A stretch of DNA of 64,000 nucleotides, taken from contig CAWDSF010000021.1 in the NCBI GenBank assembly GCA_963804885.1, positions 434,001 through 498,000 of the forward strand, written 5' to 3'. Both the position numbers and the translations under genes were made by a program. Positions 60,191 to 64,000 of the stretch are shown piece by piece. Position 1 is the first letter of the stretch, and each line of letters opens with the position of its first letter. Under the pieces are notes generated by a model, which did not search any database, was not told where the DNA came from, and saw only the letters and a program-made list of their open reading frames with translations. This stretch comes from PALSA-1004 sp963804885 (GTDB lineage Bacteria; Pseudomonadota; Gammaproteobacteria; Burkholderiales; SG8-41).

Positions 60191-62617
60191 TCATCGTGCG
60201 ACGCCTTTGCACAGCAATGGCCCCAGCCGCGGCGTTTCGTCCGGCGTCTCCGGCGGCAGGGTCACCTCAAACTTGCACTGCTTATCTTTCCAATTGAGCA
60301 GCACGCGGTTGTTATTTTGCAGGCCGGTCACGAATGCTTCCCCGCGCCGCGCGACGTAAAACTCCTGCTTATCGCCCTCGATCTGCACGATCGCGCCGGC
60401 CGGCGCGACTTCTCCGTCGTCGAGCACGATTTTCAGGAGAGCGCCGCGCCCTTTGCGCACCGGAAACACGACTTTTACCGCGCTGCGCCAGGCGGGAACC
60501 GCAACCTGTTCGATCGAGTCGAGTTCCGCGTTGATGGGCAGCTCATTGGCATCTATGCGCACCGAGTTGTTCTGGTACGCGATTAAACGCGGAATCAGAG
60601 CGACGCCATCGGCATCGGTCTTGGTCAGTATGTTGGCGCCCAGCCCGATGCCCACGTCGCCGTAACCGGCCACTTCAGCTACGGCAAAACTGTCGTTGAC
60701 GCGACGCGTGGCAAACAGATGGCCATCGGCGAACACCACGCCGCCTGTGGCGCCGAGTCGCAGCGTTGTCTGATCGGGCGAGTTGCTGATCTCGCTCAAG
60801 ACCCGCCCGTAGCGTCCGGTGTAAAACGAGCCGGCTTCCGCGCGCTGCTGGTCCTGTTGCTGGCCGCCGAGCAATCGCCATCCAAATCCGGTTTCCTCGA
60901 GCGGGTTTTGAGTCGCCGTCAGGTAGCGGTCGTGCTGTCCGCCATTCGACGCGGCGACAGCACTGGTCACGAGATTTTTCCCCATCAGTACGACCAGCGT
61001 CACTCCTACCGAGTTGGCGCTGGTCCCGGCGACGGCGCGACTTGCGTTCACGATGAGATTGGTGCGCTCGCCAATGCGTATGGAATAATTCGCCGAAACG
61101 GTCGACACGGTGACGCCGGTAGAAACGGTCGACAAGGTCAAGGGAGTATATTGTTTGATGTGGGCGAAGCCCAGGCCGAACGTCCCCGCTTTCTCGGTGG
61201 AGTAGGTCGCGTTGCCTGCTATCTGCAGCTTGATCGGCAGCGTGGTCGGATCCTGTCCGAGCGCGCGGAAATCGATCGAAGCTCCCTGCGCCTGGACTTG
61301 CAGGCCGCTGCGCACGCCCTGGCGTTCGAATCCGAGCAACCACTGGCTGCCATTGCCCAGATTCTGGTCATGGCTCGCCGCAAGCTCGACCTTGCCGAGA
61401 AACTGCGCCGGCAGCGCGCTGGCCGCACCGAGCCACAGGGTTTGCAATTGTGCGGCAGCCTCCGCGCGCCCTTCCAGCGTCAACGTGTTGCTGTAGCCAT
61501 GCCGCCACGTGCCGCTCGCAAAGCCGGTGCCGTAGCGGTTACTCGCGCTGCCCAAGTCGAGCCTGACGCTGCCCGCTTCCACGCGCCAGTCGCTGAGTCC
61601 CGCCGCCAGCAATTGCGTGCTCGTGAAGAACGGCTGGACCAGAACGGTTTCGCGGCCGAGGATGTCGCGCACGACCACGCGCACCTCGCCGCCGCCTGCC
61701 ACCACCGGAAAATTACCGACGGTAAATGGCCCGGAGGGCACGTTGGAAACCTGGCGCAGCACGTCGTTTACGTAGAGTTCGACGGTCGAAGGCTCGGCGG
61801 ACAAGCCTCTTAATACTGGAATGGGCTGGCTGATGTAGCCCGGCGTCAGGGCGAAATTGGTACCGTATTGAACGCCGCCGAAATACACGGCGCGTCCGGC
61901 CATCGCCGGCAGCGTTTGCGTATCACCGAACCTGAGCGTGCGATTTTGCTCGGGATAATCTCTGGTGAACGTGGTTTCCAGCCGCGTCCAGCTGCGGCCC
62001 TCTCCTCCCAACACCGTGTTGTCGGTCAGGTTACGCCCCACTCCCGTGTTAGTGAACACGCCCCAGCGGTTGGATATTCCGAATTCGCTCAGCATGCCAA
62101 GGTCCTTGACCGATGGAGCATTGCGAAAGGTCGAGTCCGTGTAGTTCAGGTCGTAGTTGAAAAATACACTTGGTAGCACGGGGCTGACGACCGGTCGCTT
62201 GTACAACTCCTGGGTCAGCTTCGTCGCGGTAAACGCTTCGGGCGAAAACAGCAGTTCAACCGACTGGTTGGCGAAGTCGATTTTGGACCTGTAGCCGGGC
62301 ACTGCCGACAACGGCCAATAGTCTTCGCCTTTGAACTTGATCGACGGCACATCAGCGCGCTTCTGCACCCGCCACTCTTCAAACGCTTCGCGTGGCGCAT
62401 GCAATTGACCCGCACGTTCGACCAGCAACCAGGTGCCGGTTTTGGCGCCATTTACTATGACGTCGAGCGACAGCACGCGATCCGGCGTCGGATTGTCCGA
62501 TGACGGCGTCATGCCGGGCTGCGGCAGGGGAGGTAAGGCGCCTGGGGGAGGCTGAAATTCGGGAGGAAGAGTGGTTTGCCCCCCTGCCCTGCCGGCGCAA
62601 AAGCTGAGGGCAATCAC
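60191..62617 (-). CDS. Outer-membrane usher of archaic chaperone-usher pili (CsuD-like)
   Basis: 808 residues, the right length. The N-terminal periplasmic domain reads LSLDVIVNGAKTGTWLLVERAGQLHAP, followed by a long beta-barrel with FNYDLNYTDST and RTLRFGDTQTLPAMAGRAVYFGGVQ. The plug and barrel continue with GYISQPIPVLRGLSAEPSTVELYVNDVLRQ, and the C-terminal domain has GEAFVTGLQNNNRVLLNWKDKQC. It forms the secretion pore for pilus subunits. The readable start GTG 62617 leaves a truncated signal peptide (IALSFCAGRAGG), while the open frame upstream adds ILRPALIFLV without a standard start codon. Confidence 0.88.
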   Translation of the reverse strand: MIALSFCAGRAGGQTTLPPEFQPPPGALPPLPQPGMTPSSDNPTPDRVLSLDVIVNGAKTGTWLLVERAGQLHAPREAFEEWRVQKRADVPSIKFKGEDYWPLSAVPGYRSKIDFANQSVELLFSPEAFTATKLTQELYKRPVVSPVLPSVFFNYDLNYTDSTFRNAPSVKDLGMLSEFGISNRWGVFTNTGVGRNLTDNTVLGGEGRSWTRLETTFTRDYPEQNRTLRFGDTQTLPAMAGRAVYFGGVQYGTNFALTPGYISQPIPVLRGLSAEPSTVELYVNDVLRQVSNVPSGPFTVGNFPVVAGGGEVRVVVRDILGRETVLVQPFFTSTQLLAAGLSDWRVEAGSVRLDLGSASNRYGTGFASGTWRHGYSNTLTLEGRAEAAAQLQTLWLGAASALPAQFLGKVELAASHDQNLGNGSQWLLGFERQGVRSGLQVQAQGASIDFRALGQDPTTLPIKLQIAGNATYSTEKAGTFGLGFAHIKQYTPLTLSTVSTGVTVSTVSANYSIRIGERTNLIVNASRAVAGTSANSVGVTLVVLMGKNLVTSAVAASNGGQHDRYLTATQNPLEETGFGWRLLGGQQQDQQRAEAGSFYTGRYGRVLSEISNSPDQTTLRLGATGGVVFADGHLFATRRVNDSFAVAEVAGYGDVGIGLGANILTKTDADGVALIPRLIAYQNNSVRIDANELPINAELDSIEQVAVPAWRSAVKVVFPVRKGRGALLKIVLDDGEVAPAGAIVQIEGDKQEFYVARRGEAFVTGLQNNNRVLLNWKDKQCKFEVTLPPETPDETPRLGPLLCKGVAR

Positions 62618-62668
62618 GAGAAAGATTAGGGCCGGGCGAAGAATAGGATAACCACCGGCGATGGTGGG

Positions 62669-63385
62669 CTACTGCGGAATCGCGACATCAAATGTTTGCT
62701 TGGTTCCGTCGACCAAAGTTGCCACGAGCTTCGCGTTGCCGCCCGGAATGGTGGCGCCATCGCGCTTGATGTCAAAGCTGCGCTTCATGCCGGACAAGAT
62801 ATAGCCGCCAGAGTCGCGGCTGGCGATGTTCTCTCCGGCGCTGCTGGTCAGCTGTAGCGCGACCGGGTAAACGTAGGCATTACCCGAGTTTTGGCAGAGG
62901 GTTTTAACCGTATCCGCCGCCACACGCTCCACCGCGCAATCCAGTTTGGCTTTGACACCAGGCGGCGAAATGAACACCGGGATCGAGAAAGCCAGCGCGA
63001 TCTGCAACTGCAGGTCCGGCTTGGCCGGTTTCGCCTCCGGGACTTCGCGCACGATCATGCGGTAAGTGAGTTGCTCGTTGGTGCTGGCAGCCTTCATGCG
63101 CGCGAGCCGCACGACCTGGCGCGCGCGAGGGGCCAGCTTGATGATAGGCGGGGACAGAAACATGTCCTCGGTGAGCGTCAGATCGTCCTGCCCGTCCGGT
63201 TTCTGCTTCCACAGGTACAGATCAGCCTGCATTACCAGTTGCTCATCACCCTCGTTGGTGATGGTCACGGCGACGGCGCGATCCTTGGTCGCCATGAAAA
63301 TACGCACCGGGGTGACGGAAAACTGGCCCGCCCACGCGGGAGCAACAAGGAGCATTGCGACGAGCAGCAGAGCCGCATCCCGCAT
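62669..63385 (-). CDS. Periplasmic pilus chaperone (CsuC-like, PapD family)
   Basis: 238 residues from ATG 63385, with signal peptide MRDAALLLVAMLLVAPAWAG. The first immunoglobulin-like domain has FSVTPVRIFMATKDRAVAVTITNEGDEQLVMQ, the G1 strand region LAPRARQVVRLARM, and NEQLTYRMIVREVPE with the basic residue that anchors subunit C-termini. The second domain is smaller and has a cysteine pair (LDCAVERVAADTVKTLCQNSG). It holds subunits for the usher that follows. A GTG at 63442 overlapping the upstream stop would add 19 residues. Confidence 0.88.
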   Translation of the reverse strand: MRDAALLLVAMLLVAPAWAGQFSVTPVRIFMATKDRAVAVTITNEGDEQLVMQADLYLWKQKPDGQDDLTLTEDMFLSPPIIKLAPRARQVVRLARMKAASTNEQLTYRMIVREVPEAKPAKPDLQLQIALAFSIPVFISPPGVKAKLDCAVERVAADTVKTLCQNSGNAYVYPVALQLTSSAGENIASRDSGGYILSGMKRSFDIKRDGATIPGGNAKLVATLVDGTKQTFDVAIPQ

Positions 63386-63438
63386 CAGCGTTTTTGTGAG
63401 ACGCTCGCGTGGCGTTGCTGTCGGGCTCCTCACACCGT

Positions 63439-63870
63439 TCACCAGGCCGTCGTCATCTCAAAGTAATCCCAATTGACCGCGTTCACTACCCGCCAGGATG
63501 TCGTAGTGCCAATGCCCACGTAGCTGTCGATCGTGCCCAACGTGTCGCCGCCGCGGCTGGCCTGATAAATGTAGCGATAGGCCCCGCCATGCATCGGCGA
63601 CCAGGGCTGCCCTGAGCGGCTGGGCGCAATGTCTACAAACGCGCCCGTGGAGCATACCACCGTGACCGTCGCGCCGAACGCCTGCCCACCGGGAGTGGTG
63701 GTGCAAAAGGCGGATTGCGGTAGCGTGGGCGTGGGCGTGGGACTGCTGCCCGATTGCAAGGTCACCGTTACGTTGAATTGCCCGCTGACTTGCGCGGCGC
63801 CCAAAGGCGCCGCGAGTAAACCCAATACAACCGTCAGCACACAACGTACGATGGAACCAGGTTGAAACAT
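63439..63870 (-). CDS. Small SCPU-like pilus subunit
   Basis: 143 residues. The signal peptide is around VLTVVLGLLAAPLGAAQ; the mature part begins VSGQFNVTVTLQSG and contains two cysteines (SAFCTTTPGG, TVVCSTGAF). It is shorter than a full SCPU domain and ends WDYFEMTTAW rather than in TITY. Its place directly before the chaperone corresponds to CsuB or CsuA in Acinetobacter-type clusters. The exact counterpart is uncertain. Its stop overlaps the upstream GTG start option of the chaperone by four bases. Confidence 0.65.
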   Translation of the reverse strand: MFQPGSIVRCVLTVVLGLLAAPLGAAQVSGQFNVTVTLQSGSSPTPTPTLPQSAFCTTTPGGQAFGATVTVVCSTGAFVDIAPSRSGQPWSPMHGGAYRYIYQASRGGDTLGTIDSYVGIGTTTSWRVVNAVNWDYFEMTTAW

Positions 63871-63926
63871 AATCGGCCCCGCTTCACGATATTTTAGCCG
63901 GGACTGCCAACCGACAATCCAGATGA

Positions 63927-63940
63927 CAGATTGTAATCTG
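63927..63940. promoter_or_regulatory. Perfect 14-bp palindrome between two pilus subunit genes
   Basis: CAGATT, GT, AATCTG is a perfect inverted repeat, extended imperfectly by CCAGAT upstream at 63919. It lies between the partial subunit gene and the next subunit and would fold in the transcript. No T run follows. Confidence 0.4.
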
Positions 63941-63943
63941 GTT

Positions 63944-64000
63944 TCAGTAATTGACCATCAAAGTGCGTACTTGTGGCGATGCATTCTGAGTCGGATCACC
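63944..64000 (-). CDS. C-terminal end of another SCPU-domain pilus subunit, cut by window edge
   Basis: The last 18 codons are readable on the minus strand, GDPTQNASPQVRTLMVNY and a stop at 63946-63944. The ending RTLMVNY matches the closing strand of SCPU domains (compare RTLTITY in the tip subunit), so a further pilin gene, probably the major subunit, lies just outside the window. Confidence 0.7.
   Translation of the reverse strand, partial: GDPTQNASPQVRTLMVNY

Overview
The window is a GC-rich bacterial chromosome segment whose gene content and order point to a betaproteobacterium. The markers are the lolB-ispE-tRNAGln-prs-rplY-pth-ychF block, the ftsY-ftsE-ftsX-rpoH block facing a ctaC-ctaD-ctaG-ctaE-SURF1-ctaA-ctaB-SCO1 cytochrome oxidase block, and a compact bioB-bioF-bioH-bioC-bioD cluster. 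This assignment rests on synteny and protein family only. No rRNA gene is present, so it is not placed below class.

Layout. 0-1.1 kb: ruvC (cut by the window edge) and yebC. 1.2-6.7 kb: HerA-like ATPase, a 122-bp tandem duplication, an EamA transporter, and a cupin gene divergent from an arginase gene with two palindromic regulatory-looking elements between them, then a PLP-dependent D-amino-acid enzyme. 6.7-14 kb: ychF, pth (with a long extra tail), rplY, prs, tRNA-Gln, ispE, lolB and a TPR lipoprotein, all on the minus strand. 14-19 kb: a GldA/GldF/GldG-like ABC system plus a DUF4340 protein, then mutM. 19-23 kb: ferredoxin, coaD, rsmD and a pair of M16 peptidases, one with and one without the zinc motif. 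23-26.7 kb: ftsY, ftsE, ftsX and rpoH, the last preceded by a textbook HrcA operator (CIRCE) laid over its promoter. 26.7-35.3 kb: aa3-type cytochrome c oxidase subunits, heme A synthesis and copper delivery genes. 35.6-40.2 kb: biotin synthesis. 40.2-41.5 kb: comF and trmL. 41.5-59.1 kb: two giant tandem filamentous-hemagglutinin-like exoproteins (about 2,300 and 3,460 residues) built from repeats. 59.4-64 kb: an archaic (Csu-like) chaperone-usher pilus operon that runs off the window edge.

How the parts work together. The cox block encodes oxidase subunits, heme O and heme A synthases, copper chaperones (CtaG, SCO1, a second CxxxC protein) and SURF1, which is nearly all that is needed to build one terminal oxidase. 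The bio block covers pimeloyl-ACP formation through biotin except for bioA. The last third of the window is a surface-adhesion region that pairs very large secreted beta-helical proteins with a pilus.

A caution. Many conserved genes (ruvC, yebC, coaD, rsmD, ftsY, ftsE, ftsX, rpoH, bioD, bioH, bioF and both giant genes) are broken by single-base indels, concentrated at 0-1.8 kb and 19.4-26.8 kb, while other stretches are clean. Because several are normally essential, sequencing or assembly error is the simplest reading. Such genes are given here as one CDS with the break positions stated.
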